From assembly GCA_003255065.1 (NCBI GenBank), contig QAOA01002030.1, forward strand, positions 291,090 through 355,089: 64,000 nucleotides of DNA. Direction: 5' to 3'. This DNA is from Cercis canadensis (lineage: Eukaryota > Streptophyta > Magnoliopsida > Fabales > Fabaceae). Shown here piece by piece: positions 40,570 through 51,351 of the stretch. A model generated the notes under the pieces. That model searched no databases. It saw only the letters and a program-made list of their open reading frames with translations, and was not told the DNA's origin. How positions within the stretch are numbered: position 1 is the first letter of the stretch; every line of letters starts with the position of its first letter. A program made the position numbers and the translations under genes.

Positions 40570-42220
40570 CTTGTATTCTACCTTTAAAGTATAATATGAA
40601 ATGATAAGTCTTCCCATATTCAATCTTCATCTTTGTGTCTCACTTGCATTCTTCAAAATTAAAACGGCATTATTGTGTCTCTAAAGGACTCAAATAGTTA
40701 AATATTGGGTATTCTATTACGGAAGTCTAAAGTTTAAATTTTATTGAAACTAAGAAGGATAAAATTATGAGAAGAGAGATATGCTACCAGTTTTTATTTA
40801 ATTTTCATAGAAGAAAGAAAAAACGGTTAGTGACTAAATCAAAAAGCTCTAAACTAGTAGTTTAATTTGTTTCTTGTTCTCCCTTCTTAAAAAGAAAAAG
40901 AGTGATGCTAAAGAGCCTGAGAGATTTTTACCTGGACTCAGCATTATATCCTTATGATTAAAACTTACGATGAGATCCATTTTTGTGAAATATAGTTCAG
41001 ATTTTTTTTTTCACACGGGTTCCACTGAAATTTTCTCTACTATCACCATCCAATTTGTTACATTTTTTTTAAAAAAATTGTTTTAATCTTTTTTAATTAC
41101 TTTAAAATAAAGCTGAAATTAACCTAAATGAGACTTTTGTTTACATATCAATATCCTCTTCATGCAAAAGCTCTTCATGTTATCCACTACAATCTTGTAT
41201 TCAAATTGGAATTAAGTTTGATTTTGACTAGGTAAGATGAGAATTGAACTCTATATCTGTCTAAAATTCATTTACTTTAAAAAAAATTAATAGACTATCA
41301 GAAACATTTTTTAAAAAATTATCTACATCTCTTTCTCTTGCACTTTTATGAATTTTACATTTTGTTATAAAGCACCTACAATCATGAAAGGGAAAGATAT
41401 AAGGTGAACATATAGGATGATATTGCTCTTACAAAAATATTATTAATTTTCCTTAGAAAGTTATAGTGTAAGAAAATTTTCCCTGAGGTTATGACTATTA
41501 ATTATCTCCTATGAAGGTCTAAAGAAGGCAATGCATATTAAGATACACACTAGTAACAAATTGGCATTAAATAAATTTGTGCTCATCCCTATTTAATATG
41601 CTATTTTCTAAAACATTAAATGAGGTTTTGAGACGTAAGTCATAGCTCATTGTCAATAAATGTATCTAAAACATTGCGCAGCGTTCTTCACGCCCTTAAA
41701 ATAAATTTCTCAATGAGAAAAAGTTAGGGCCTAATATAAGATATCTATTATTGGGAAACCTTCTTCATCATTCCAAGTCATAACAAAGTGGCTTCTGACT
41801 TCTTGTTAGCTTGCTCATGTAATTATGCATCACTTACATAAATAAAGAGCAATCTATCTTTTATAATTGATTTCAAACTCATCTTTTTACCGGTATTTGA
41901 ATGTGAGACCTTCATAATAAAATATCTAATATTTAACTATTGACGTGTAGAAAGTGATTATGCATTACCGGAAAATACTATTGGTAATGTGAATGTAATT
42001 GATGAGGAACTAAGAAAAATAAGATTAGTGTGAATCCAAAACTAAGTAGAATCCCACAAGGAGTGTAAAATGAAACCAACAAAAAAAAAAGTAAGGAATT
42101 TCAGTCACTCCAATGCCTCAGATAATATATAAGGACTAACACAAGTCCTTGATCTCTATATCTTACCCGCCTATCTGCAAAGGAAGACAGAGATCAGAAG
42201 CTCAAATACATCGTCACGGA
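40570..42220. other. Intergenic DNA between DEFL copies A and B
   Basis: No gene seen; AT-rich, with several poly-A/T runs. A TATA-like ATATATAAGG at about 42125-42133 precedes copy B. Confidence 0.45.
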
Positions 42221-42762
42221 ATGGCCACGAGCATTTCTCAACCCATCTTTGGAATTCTTTTATGCATTATTTTGGTTTTGGCTTCAGGTAATCAAATAGT
42301 TTCATCTCAAGCTATGATCAATATGCTTCTGAAATTAATATGATTTTGTTCCTTTTGTACTGAACACTTGTTGCGTAATCTATGGTTCATTAGATCAAGT
42401 TTTTGATTTCAAATATCTAAAATAAATGTTTAAGTCTTTTGTTAAGCAGAACTTATGATCTTATTCTCTGAAAATTATTTCATAATCGATCCTTTGGGAT
42501 CAAAGTCGTGAAATTTAACTCAATAGTCCCCTTTGCCATGGATTTAGCTTATTGGTGTTCTTTAACTATTTATAAATCATTCAGTAACTGCTGATTGCAG
42601 GGCCAGTAATTAGTTTCAATCCTCCAGAGTTACAGTGCCAGGGGCCATGTCCAAGTGGTTCAGATTGCAATCAACGTTGCCTTGGCAAGGGGTTTCAGTG
42701 GGGGGGGTTACTGTTTGGGTTTTCCTGGCTTAGAGCTTGAATGCTGCTGCATGAAGAATTAA
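42221..42762 (+). pseudogene. DEFL copy B: defensin-like peptide gene with a frameshift in a G8 run
   Basis: Two exons: 42221-42287 (signal peptide MATSISQPIFGILLCIILVL) and 42601-42762 (Cys-rich domain), phase-1 intron with a GCAG acceptor. Reading is normal through the first four cysteines. A run of eight G near 42700-42707 then shifts the frame by +1, ending at TGA 42738-42740. Downstream of the shift the alternate frame still has the expected cysteine cluster and a stop at 42760-42762. It is the most divergent family member. The lesion is in a homopolymer, so a read error must be excluded. Confidence 0.72.
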
Positions 42763-44703
42763 GCTGTTCTATACACGTAAAAGTATATGAAATGAAACAA
42801 TGTATAATCTTTTATTATAGATGATGACTTGTGAATCTAACGGGTACCTCCTTTGATATTAGGAAGGAAGGGTTTGATATTAGGGGATTGAGTCGCTCCC
42901 CCACTTTCCTTTACTGCTTCCCCGGCATGTTGTCCTCTTTCTACCAAAATAAAATACTTATGATCTTATCATGTGTATCATTTTCTTGCTGATTGAATTT
43001 TCTTTGGAGTGTCAAAAGGCTTTAATTTAATTTAAAGTTCTCAAGAACAAAGACCTTGCAAACGATTAATTAGAAAGCCTTTTTAAGTGGTTCCTTGATC
43101 AGCACAAAACTTAGAGATGCGAATTAATAAGATTAATTATAAGAATAGAATCACCATTACGATTATAGTGTTAGATCGTAGATAAATAGAATCCAAATTG
43201 TAACTAAATACCAGATAAAAAGAATTAAAAAATGATTTATCACATCTAATTTATGTATATATGTATTAATAATATATGACCAATTTCTGACAGATCAGTA
43301 ATCCTCAACTTAAGTATTATAATTTTCTGAAAATAAGGTAATATCATTTTTGTTTGAAGAAAGAAGGCAAAAGAATGCTAGCTTATCGCATTGTTATTCT
43401 CTAATCCTTTGGGATCAAAGTTAACACTGGTCGTGACTCTGGGTTTTGGTCATGACATGGAGCAAAACAATGATTATTGCACTGTTATTCTCTAATTTTA
43501 GTTCGTTTCTGTTTTTAATGTGGTTGTATGGAGGTCTAAACTTAAGATGTCTTGTAAGCTGCTTAGCATTAGCCAACATCTAGTGGCATGGAGCATTCTA
43601 ATGCATGGTTTTTTAACTTTCAGAGATATTAGGTCGAACTTCATTGAGATTGGATAGGTTGTATAACCTAAAAGTATAAATGCAAAGAGAAACAAACTTT
43701 TGAATGTTCCATTTAACCTAATGAAGCAAAAAACAAAACAATGGTGAGCCATGTTTCTTGTTGACCTTGACCTCTTTTAAGTTCATGTTTGGGCATGCAA
43801 ATCCCATTAACCAAAGGGTTTATTAACGGAAGCACTCTAATGCTTGAGGATTAGGTACTAGCTCTGACAGAGGTGTACATTCAAATTTCACTACAGATTG
43901 GGGTGCCCTATCATATACATTGCCATCTACTAATATTCTAATGATTAAAATCGACTTTAATTGCTTGTGTAGTGTGTTACAGGAATAGCCACTGTCTTAC
44001 TTTGTAATGTCTCCTATCAAAAATTACAAAATGCAAAAGATATTCAAACAACTAAGATTTCATTAAATTGATGCTTAATAAAGGGATAATCTAATGATTC
44101 GTGACTTCATTTTCCTCTTGTAATTGGAAAAAGTTTGGACTTGAATTTTGACTACTTTTTTTATTTTTCTCTTCTATACATTTTAACCAAATTATTAAGT
44201 TCTTGAATTCACAAGTAATGAAAGCTTATTGTTAACTACTCAAGCTTATGAAAACTATCTCATTTGGACTATCAATTACGACAACAATACATTACAATGC
44301 CAACTTAAAATATTTCTTGCTAGAACCCGCCGAAGCAAATGATTAGCAAAATATTATATAGGTTTATCAAATCAGGAAAGTACAAGGCAATAAATTGTAA
44401 TTTTTCTTTCGAAGAACAATATCTGAACCTGTGATTTTGAAAAAGATTATTTCTGCACCTTATTAATTCTGATAACTATCATTTAGGCTTATGCAATTAG
44501 GAAGTGCAAGGCAATAAATACATTTTTGCTTTAGAAAGAAAAATAATCTGAACCTGTAATTAGGAGAAATGAAATTTCTGCTAATAATTATTTCTCTAAC
44601 AAACAAAATTCAAAATTTTGAGTTCTTTTCCTTGCTAGGAAAAATTAATCATAATTGAAAAGAATGCAAAATCTGAAACTGTGATTTAGCAATAAAGACA
44701 TGG
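42763..44703. other. Intergenic DNA between DEFL B and MBD-like gene 1
   Basis: No supported gene. The right part (about 44380-44700) contains about three degenerate copies of the GATTT-AGCAA / TTTCTGC / AACCAAATCCAAAA-type repeat that is expanded upstream of the other MBD copies. Confidence 0.45.
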
Positions 44704-44752
44704 TGCATGTACATGGCCAATGAAGAAACCCTTCTCTTCAATATATATAGAG
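44704..44752 (+). promoter_or_regulatory. Conserved core promoter of MBD-like gene 1
   Basis: Block GCATGTACATGGCCAATGAA (RY-like GCATG, CCAAT box) followed by CAATATATATAG (TATA) about 115 bases before the ATG at 44863. The same block is conserved at 51003-51053, 57690-57737 (inverted) and 61996-62050, each next to a complete or lost family member, which supports function. Confidence 0.65.
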
Positions 44753-44862
44753 TTCAATCTCTTTCTTACTTCTCACAGAGAAGTGCATTTTAGATCCTTC
44801 TGTACCTCAACTTCCAAGAGGCAAATTTGTTGTTCACTTCCTCTCTCTTTCTAGATAGAAGA

Positions 44863-47091
44863 ATGTCAGATCCATCAGACAAACCAGCTGAGTTGGGAAA
44901 ACTCACATGGATGGAGACAAAATCCCCTTTGCCAAAGAATATAGCAGATATTCATGGAGACCTTATTCTTATCTTGAAACAGAAGCTCTCTGTAAGTAAA
45001 CCGTTTCCCTGACTATTATACTTTTGACTCTAGCTAGCTAGTGACCTAATATCGTAAGAGTTCTTTACACTTGGATCATCTCTCTTTTCATATGACAAGC
45101 AGGAGGTCAAGCAAATGCAACTAGAATTTCTCGCACGCGCAGAAGAAGACAATTCCAGTGATGAATTGACAAGTCCTGCTGTATCTGTCGAAAAAGCAGG
45201 AAATGTTGCCATAACAGCAGAAACAGTGAGCTCAATCTTATATTCGAATTCTATGTATGAACAATTGTTCACCTGTATTAGATTCCAACAAATAATATGA
45301 TTGGTTTTGTTCACAGGCTAAAGGTAAAAAGATAAGAAGAACCACAACAAAGCTAGTCGGGGAAACATATTTTTCCTTTCAACTGGAAAATTATGTCATG
45401 AGTGACCTAGACAATGTAAGTAGCTAGCTTTTTCCACATAATAATTTTGTTTTATTTATTTTTTTTCCTTTTCCCCAATTTAACCCCATGAAAAGTTCTC
45501 TCTCTATCTCTCCCTCTCTCCCCCCCTCTATATATATATATAGCTTTTTAAATTATCTCTTATGGTGCATGTACAAAAGTTACTATCACCTAAAGTTGAG
45601 GCCCAAGAAGGCGAACACAACAGTTCTCGCAAATTTTCATTAGCTGAGCGACTAGAAGGTTGGAGAATCCAGCGGACAATGCGAACTACAGGAAACTGTG
45701 ATATGGTGAATTTTTATTGAAATAAAAATTCTGAGTTTTATAAATTTGAATTCACATTGACCTGTATCCAGCCATGAAAGAGCACAAAAGTGGTGATAAA
45801 GTGTTGGTCACAATGTAACGGTCAATTTATAATTAATATGCCTGGTTTATTTCTTCAGCATTATTACCACTTAGAATCGCTGAAGTATTTTCGATCAATC
45901 CCGGAGGTGCTTGACTTCCTTTTATATGAGAAATATCCAGAGAACGGTAGCAAGAAGAAAAACAAGGAAACAGCTGAAGAGAAATTGGTAAGTTGCAATG
46001 TATAAATAATTAAATATACGTACTGCTTGTTAGAATTATATATTAAGCATGAGTTATATTGTTATGACTATCATTTTTAGGTTGTTGAAAACGTGACAAC
46101 CAATTCATCAGAGGATATTAACCAAATAATTGAGGATTTCTGTAATGGGACTTATGATATTGAAGCCCTATTGGTAAGTTACATTTTGTAATACGTACTG
46201 CAGGTTATGTGATAAAGTGTTGGTCACAATGTAACAATAAATATATAATGTTCCTGGTTTATTTCTTCAGAATTGTGATTACCAATCAATCGACGAAGTG
46301 GCTGACTTTCTGCGAAATGACAAGTATCCGGAGAACCATAATAGGGAGGCAAACAAGGGAACAGTTAATGAAGACAAACTGGTAAAAATTACATTTAAAA
46401 TATGCAGTGTCTGTGATAAAGTGTTGATTACAATGTAACAATCAATATGTAATATTCCTTGTTCGTTTCTGTAGCATTGGCTTTTCCAATCAACCCAGGA
46501 GTTGGTTGATTTTCTATTTGATGACAACTATGAGGAGGAGGACAATATTAGGAAGAGATTGAAGGGAACAGATGATAAAGACAAACTGGTAAAAGTAACA
46601 TTTTATAATTTGTTATGCAGGTTATGTGATACAGTGTTGGTCACAATGCAACAATCCATTTATTACTGGTTTATTTCTTCAGCATGATGATGACTTCAGT
46701 TGGGAGAAGATTTATCTGCAATCAATCCAGGATATGGCAGATGATAAAGACAAACTGGTACAAGTTACATTTTATAATTTGTTATGCAGGTTATGTGATA
46801 CAGTGTTGGTCAAAATGTAACAATCCATTTATTACTGATTTATTTCTTCAGCATGATGATGGCTTCAGTTGGGAGAGGATTTATCTCCAACCAATCCAGG
46901 ATATGGCAGATGATAAAGACAAACAGGTAAAAGTTACATTTTATAATTTGTTATATGCAGGTTATGTGATACAGTGTTGGTCACAATGTAACAATCAATT
47001 TATTCCTGGTTTATTTCTTCAGCGTGATGATGACTTTAGTTGGGAGAAGATTGATCTCCCACCAATCCAGGATATGACTGACTTTCTATAA
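44863..47091 (+). CDS. MBD-like gene 1: methyl-CpG-binding-domain-like protein with tandem repeated exons
   Basis: Eleven phase-0 exons: 44863-44991, 45103-45225, 45317-45415, 45580-45705, 45859-45987, 46081-46173, 46271-46381, 46475-46588, 46683-46757, 46852-46926 and 47023-47091; 380 residues, no internal stop. Exons 1-3 encode an unrecognised N-terminus (MSDPSDKPAELGKLTWMETK; K/E-rich). Exon 4 ends with EGWRIQRTMRTTGNCDM and exon 5 begins HYYHLESLKYFRSIPEVLDF; together they resemble the plant MBD consensus (W-R..R.R.SG..D.YYY...GRKFRSK.EVL.FL). Exons 7 to 11 are diverged copies of exon 5 with their introns (SIDEVADFLRNDKYPEN; STQELVDFLFDDNYEEE; then three short HDDDFSWEKIYLQSIQDMAD types). 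Whether the first MBD binds methylated DNA is unknown. The stop at 47089-47091 truncates it relative to paralogs, whose terminal exon survives here only as a relic. Confidence 0.7.
46271..47091 (+). repeat. Tandem exon-intron array inside MBD-like gene 1
   Basis: Five units of about 204, 208, 169, 171 and at least 69 bases, each an exon ending in KDKL/KDKQ plus an intron. The introns share GTAAAAGTTACATTTTATAA, TTATGTGATA-AGTGTTGGTC, ACAATGTAACAATC and TATTTCTTCAG. Unit boundaries coincide with splice phase 0, so unit gain or loss keeps the frame. The last three units share an internal deletion, so they were amplified after it arose. Confidence 0.85.
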
Positions 47092-47396
47092 GTTGACGAT
47101 ATCCGGAAGAGAAACAAGAGAACCCATGAAGACAAACTGGTAAGTTACATTTTATAACATGTTGGAATTATATATTGAGCACTGTGTTTCAATTTTAAAA
47201 ATTGAATAATATATACAAAGCTTAATCATGATAATATTGCTATGACTATCATTTCTAGGCTATTCAAAATGGGACAACAATCTGCCAGAGGATTTACCCA
47301 ACAAGATAGCTGAGATGTGTGATTGGTCTGATGAAGATCTGCTGATTCTCAATTGGCTAGCTTTTGAATTGCTAAAGGAGGCCTTCTTCTTTTAAT
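47092..47396 (+). pseudogene. Relic C-terminal end of MBD-like gene 1
   Basis: After the new stop the old exon continues (donor near 47139) and a relic terminal exon follows at about 47259-47396. In the paralogs this exon reads VIQNVTTN...PEDLL..IAD-CDWFDEDLLIP...; here it starts AIQNGTT and then a missing base shifts the frame, giving TAG soon after. It is kept as untranslated DNA or 3' UTR. Confidence 0.65.
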
Positions 47397-48539
47397 TTTG
47401 TACAATTCTGTGGTGCTTCCATGCATACCCCGGGCTTTGGCTATAGAACAAATATAACTTAACTATAGAACCAACTTTGACTAGTCTATATGACACTCAA
47501 AGATTGAACAACAGACTTAAGCACCATATATTTGGGAGGCACTAGAGAAACCTCCTTTAGTTTTACATTGTTGAATTGCGTTACCAATTCATACTGTTTG
47601 ATATTTTAAGTAACTATTTTTTAGATGTCTTTGGAACAACTTCAATTTATTTATCAGAAATATGGCAATCTTAGTCCTTTTTTTTAACCCTCTTCTAAAT
47701 AATCTCACCATGAATTACTAGAATTTTCATTCCTATAACACTTGTGTGATAGTAGAAAAACATGACTTGGGTGGATCAAACACTTTTTTTTTGGGGCCAT
47801 GGTGGATCAAACACTTGGGATACAGCAAAATATAAAATTTTCCATTGAATAAATATTAAAGAAATCCTTTTTTTAATACTACAAAGAAAAGTCCTTTTTA
47901 AAATATATAGAATTCCAACAATGATTGACTTTTCAAAAAAAAATTTGGATGACTNTTTTCAAAAAAAAAATTGGATGACTCTTTCATGGAAAAAAACAGA
48001 GATGAAAACATTTATGGAAGGAGCCTTTTGATTTATTATTATTTGATAGCCTGGGGGGTGATAATGGAAGATAAGTAGAGTAATGGAAGATTAATATTTG
48101 TAAAATCGAGTCTAGATACAGATATTATTGGTTGTTAGTTTGTTACTCCATTACTGTTAATTTGTATCAAAATAAATGAGATTCTTAATCATAGTCATAA
48201 TAATTAAAATATCATTATATTCATTTCCCTAATACATCATATATACATTCTCATCATCTATATATACACTAGATAGCAGCTGTAGCACCATTAATTTTTT
48301 TAATCTCAGAAACAATATTTAAATATTTTTAGATCGTTGAATCTAGCTCTTCCCCTCCTAATTCATTTCATCCTTTACAATCTGAATTAAGTAATTGACT
48401 GCACGTTATTCACCTTTAGTCCTTTCCTAATTATGGAAGAATGTCAAAGTGAGAATTAATTTTAACATATATAAATAGCTACGCTAATAAGAAAATAATA
48501 ACCTATCTGAACAATTTTGGGAATCATTTTATTATTATA
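47397..48539. other. 3' flank of MBD-like gene 1
   Basis: No gene. The right half (GGGGGTGATAATGGAAGATAAG and following) matches the far right flank of MBD copy 3 near 63800-63900, so it belongs to the duplicated unit. An N at 47955 sits between two copies of a 25-base motif. Confidence 0.5.
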
Positions 48540-48742
48540 TATGCCAACTAATGAACAAATTTACAAGAAGCCCACCATATTGAAGGGTGACCAAAAGGTT
48601 GTTGGGGTTAGCCAATAAGGAAGGTGTGGAGAATATATGAAAATTTGGCATATAGAATTAACGATCTTATAGAATTAAAGATCAAAAACCTTGGGAAATA
48701 AATTACACATTGCTGGGTGACTGAAAAACTTGGTGTTTGTAA
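48540..48742 (+). repeat. Direct repeat, copy 1 (about 200 bp; copy 2 at 51147-51351)
   Basis: From GCCCACCATATT-AAGGGTGACC through GGAAGGTGTGGAGAATATAT to ACTTGGTGTT-GTAAC the two places agree almost base for base. Both lie between an MBD unit (or its promoter) and a DEFL site, marking the junction of the duplicated module. Confidence 0.85.
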
Positions 48743-48960
48743 CAATAGGGAGGGATTCAAAAAGTTTACTTGTAAGGGTCATAACTTGGTCTGGATGGGA
48801 AGGGAATTGGGTAAAGCAGCTAGGTTCAAGTCGTGGTAATAACTCACTGATGTATGAAAAAAAAAAANAAAAAAAAAAAAAGCCATTAGTATTAAAACCC
48901 AAAATTGACTTACAAAATTAACAACGGAATATATTTACTTAATTAATTAATATGAATTCA
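48743..48960 (+). repeat. DEFL-less paralog of the DEFL flanks, with a SINE-like tail
   Basis: ATAGGGAGGGATT-AAAAAGTTTACTTGTAA, which lies about 0.4 kb upstream of DEFL C (near 52480), here runs within a few bases into GGTCTGGATGGGAAGGGAAT, which lies 0.1 kb downstream of DEFL C (near 53353). The gene and promoter between are absent. The downstream piece carries a pol III B-box-like GGTTCAAGTC and ends in a long A run with an N at 48868. The left part of the A-run flank is also repeated, inverted, at 54.39-54.49 kb. Confidence 0.7.
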
Positions 48961-49394
48961 GAAAAAAATAATAGAAAAAAGTATCGATTTCAAATCTTAT
49001 TAACTATGGGTGGATGGAATTTTAAGAGAAAATAAGTTACTCCTTATTATGTAGCTTTCAGTGAACTAAAGAAAAGAGTAATTATTACCAACATTATTTT
49101 TATGCAATCATTAAGCTATTAACAATTTTTGGCCATGGAAATAGCCACAACCTACAAAATATTCTAAAAACTAATGATTTCATTATAGTGATGCTTAAAA
49201 AAAAGATAACCTAACAACAAATGATTTAATTATTCTAACCTCATAGAAACAAGATTTGATTATTCTAACAATTGATATTAAAACAACTATCAATATTCAA
49301 TTTGGAGTTGAGTCTTAAATAGTTTTTCTCTTTTCATACCTTTTTTTTTTGGCTCAGATTTTCTCTTGCATACCTTTTAATCAAATTATTAGGT

Positions 49395-49690
49395 TTTTCA
49401 ATTTGCAAGTTATCAAACTCATACATATTAGAGATGCCAAAATGGACGTGACCCAATGATTCGTCCTATCTAAGCTCATATAATCAAAAGGTCTTGGATA
49501 TGAAATTTTAGGCCCATTTTATAAAAAAAAGGTTTGGTCATCGTTGAAAATAGCTTACTCCAAACAACTATGGATAAAAAGGCCAAGAATGGATATGATT
49601 TTTTAGCCCTTTTAAACAAAACGGTCATTTTAGGCTCTTTAAACAAAACAAATATTAATTTCAATTTAATTTTTAAGCTTAATTATAGTT
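49395..49690 (-). repeat. Dispersed intergenic repeat R (five copies, 49-61 kb)
   Basis: A 300-450 bp block with landmarks TTTTATAAAATGGGCCTAAA, ATTGGGCCA-GTC, GGCATCTCTAATGTGCATGAG and AACTCAAATTGAAT-type ends. It occurs here inverted, and in forward orientation at about 53585-53990, 56160-56600, 57940-58440 and 60465-60910. Encodes nothing recognisable; it travels with the DEFL-MBD duplications. May derive from an old mobile element. Confidence 0.6.
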
Positions 49691-49961
49691 TTGATCACTA
49701 ATTTTTTATTTAAAAATATTTTATATGGATAAATTGTCGACCCTACTTAGTTTTTAAGCCCTCATAGAGTTAGGTTTTGTATATGATTTTAATTTTAGGT
49801 CGTTTTAGCAAACCGTCTTTTTAAGCCCGGCCCTTTCTAATATCTTTAGTGCCCTTAAAACACTAAATTATCTGAACTATTTAGGGTAACAAAATATTAT
49901 AAAGCCAAGTTAAACGTTTTATTGTGCCAAACCCGCTGTAGCAAATGATTAGCAAAATATT

Positions 49962-50410
49962 TTCCTTGAGATTAGAGGCATGCAACGTTTTCCTTGGGAG
50001 CTTGAGATCAAGCATGTCTTTAGGGAAGGGAACCGGTGCGCCGATGCTTAAGCCCGTAAGGGCCATGCAGGTGGTTTTGATGTGTTTTATTTTTTGGAGC
50101 CTCCCACCTGTGTTAGGGAGTTGCGGACCCGGATCCAGTCATGTGACTTGAGTCATGTTGCTCAAATCTGAGTCGTACATTCCATTAAAGTTCATCTGAA
50201 CCATTAAAACACATTAACATTTAATGGTTGAGATGAACTTTAATGGAATGTACGGCTCAGATCTGAGCAACATGACTCAAGTCACATGACCGGATCCAAA
50301 TCCGGGAGTTGCTGCTTCAGGACAGCATGGGTATTGCAGTACCCAGAACTGTTCCTCTGTAGGTGCTTTGTTTTGTTTTTGGGCTCTGCCCCGTTGGCTA
50401 ATCAAAAAAA
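49962..50410 (+). mobile_element. 5'-truncated LINE-type insertion with poly-A and 19-bp target duplication
   Basis: Flanked by the direct repeat AAATGATTAGCAAAATATT at 49943-49961 and 50411-50429. It ends in TTTTTGGGCTCTGCCCCGTT, GGCTAATC and an A run, the usual look of plant L1 LINE 3' ends. The paralogous sites at about 58650 (inverted) and 61090 are empty, proving insertion into this copy only. No reverse transcriptase region remains. It contains the MITE at 50125-50303. Confidence 0.85.
50125..50303. mobile_element. Fold-back MULE-type MITE (179 bp) nested in the LINE fragment
   Basis: Bounded by a perfect 9-bp duplication GGGAGTTGC (50116-50124 and 50304-50312), the length typical of Mutator-like elements. 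Ends GGACCCGGATCC and GGATCCAAATCC are inverted. Nearly the whole element is a hairpin: GTCATGTGACTTGAGTCATG on the left pairs with CATGACTCAAGTCACATGAC on the right. Confidence 0.88.
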
Positions 50411-50515
50411 AAATGATTAGCAAAATATTGTAGAGACTTATCCGATTAGAAAAATGCAAGGCACTGAAAGACATTTTTGCTTTAGAAATAACAAAATCTG
50501 AACATATGATTTTAG

Positions 50516-50995
50516 CCAAAATGAATTTCTGCCACTTATCATTTCTCCAACTAGCCAAATCCAAAAACTTGAATTCTTTCTTTTAGTAGGAAAGCTAATA
50601 GAAATTGGAAAGATTAGAAAATCTGATTTTGTGATTTAGCAAATGAATTTTCTGCTACTTATTATTTCTCCACCTAACCAAATCCAAAAGCTTGAATTCT
50701 TTCCAAAGCTAATAAAAATTGGAAAGATTAGAAAATCTGATTTTGTGATTTAGTGAATGAATTTTCTGCTACTTATTATGTCTCAAACTAACCAAATCCA
50801 AAAACTTGAATTCTTTCCAAAGCTAATAAAAATTGGAAAGATTACAAACTCTGGTTTTTTGATTTAGAAAAGGAATTTTCTGCTACTTATCACTTGTCCA
50901 ACTAACCAAATCTAAAAACTTGAATTCTTTCCTTTACTAGGAAATCTAATAAAAATTGGAAAGATTAAAAAAATATGATTCTGTGATTTAGCAAA
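50516..50995 (+). repeat. 114-bp tandem repeats upstream of the lost MBD copy
   Basis: Four to five units with period 114 bases (GTGATTTAG at 50631, next near 50745 and 50859; the last unit is about 10 longer). Each has GAATTTTCTGCTACTTAT, CTAACCAAATCCAAAA, CTTGAATTCTTTCC and AAAAATTGGAAAGATTA. Located directly before the conserved MBD core promoter. Confidence 0.85.
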
Positions 50996-51002
50996 TAATA
51001 TT

Positions 51003-51053
51003 ATGCATGTACAGGGTCAATGAAGAAACCCTCCTCTCCAATATATATAGTGT
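51003..51053 (+). promoter_or_regulatory. Orphan MBD-type core promoter (gene deleted)
   Basis: GCATGTACAGGGTCAATGAA and CCAATATATATAGTGTTCAA match the promoters of the other MBD copies, but the homology stops near 51070 and no exon 1 follows. Instead the sequence jumps to DNA related (inverted) to 48190-48250 and then the repeat at 51147-51351. I infer that the fourth MBD gene was deleted here. Confidence 0.7.
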
Positions 51054-51146
51054 TCAATGTCTTGCTTAACCCTACACAATGTATATATAGATGATGATAA
51101 TGTAGGATGTATTAGGGAAATGAATATTATGATATTTTAATTATTA

Positions 51147-51351
51147 TGCTAACTAATCAACAAATTTACAGGGAAGCCCACCATATTAAAGGGTGACCAA
51201 AAGGTTGTTGGGGTTAGCTAATAAGGAAGGTGTGGAGAATATATGAAAATTTGGCTTATAGAATTAACGATCTTATAGAATTAAAGATCAAAAACCTTGG
51301 GAAATAAATTACACATTGTTGGGTGACTGGAAAACTTGGTGTTAGTAACCC
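51147..51351 (+). repeat. Direct repeat, copy 2 (see 48540-48742)
   Basis: Same sequence as 48540-48742 with a few substitutions. It leads after about 1.1 kb to the DEFL C promoter. Confidence 0.85.

Noticed and set aside
48820..48840. tRNA gene suspected from a B-box-like GGTTCAAGTC
   Set aside because: No cloverleaf can be drawn around it, and it is followed by a poly-A run; a SINE-like remnant is the better reading.
50116..50312. Palindrome considered as a CRISPR-like or origin structure
   Set aside because: Single inverted repeat with 9-bp flanking duplication; explained as a MITE.
50277..50564. 95-codon minus-strand frame and its relative at 61023-61238
   Set aside because: Runs across a LINE tail and the 114-bp repeats; a repeat-derived frame, not a gene.
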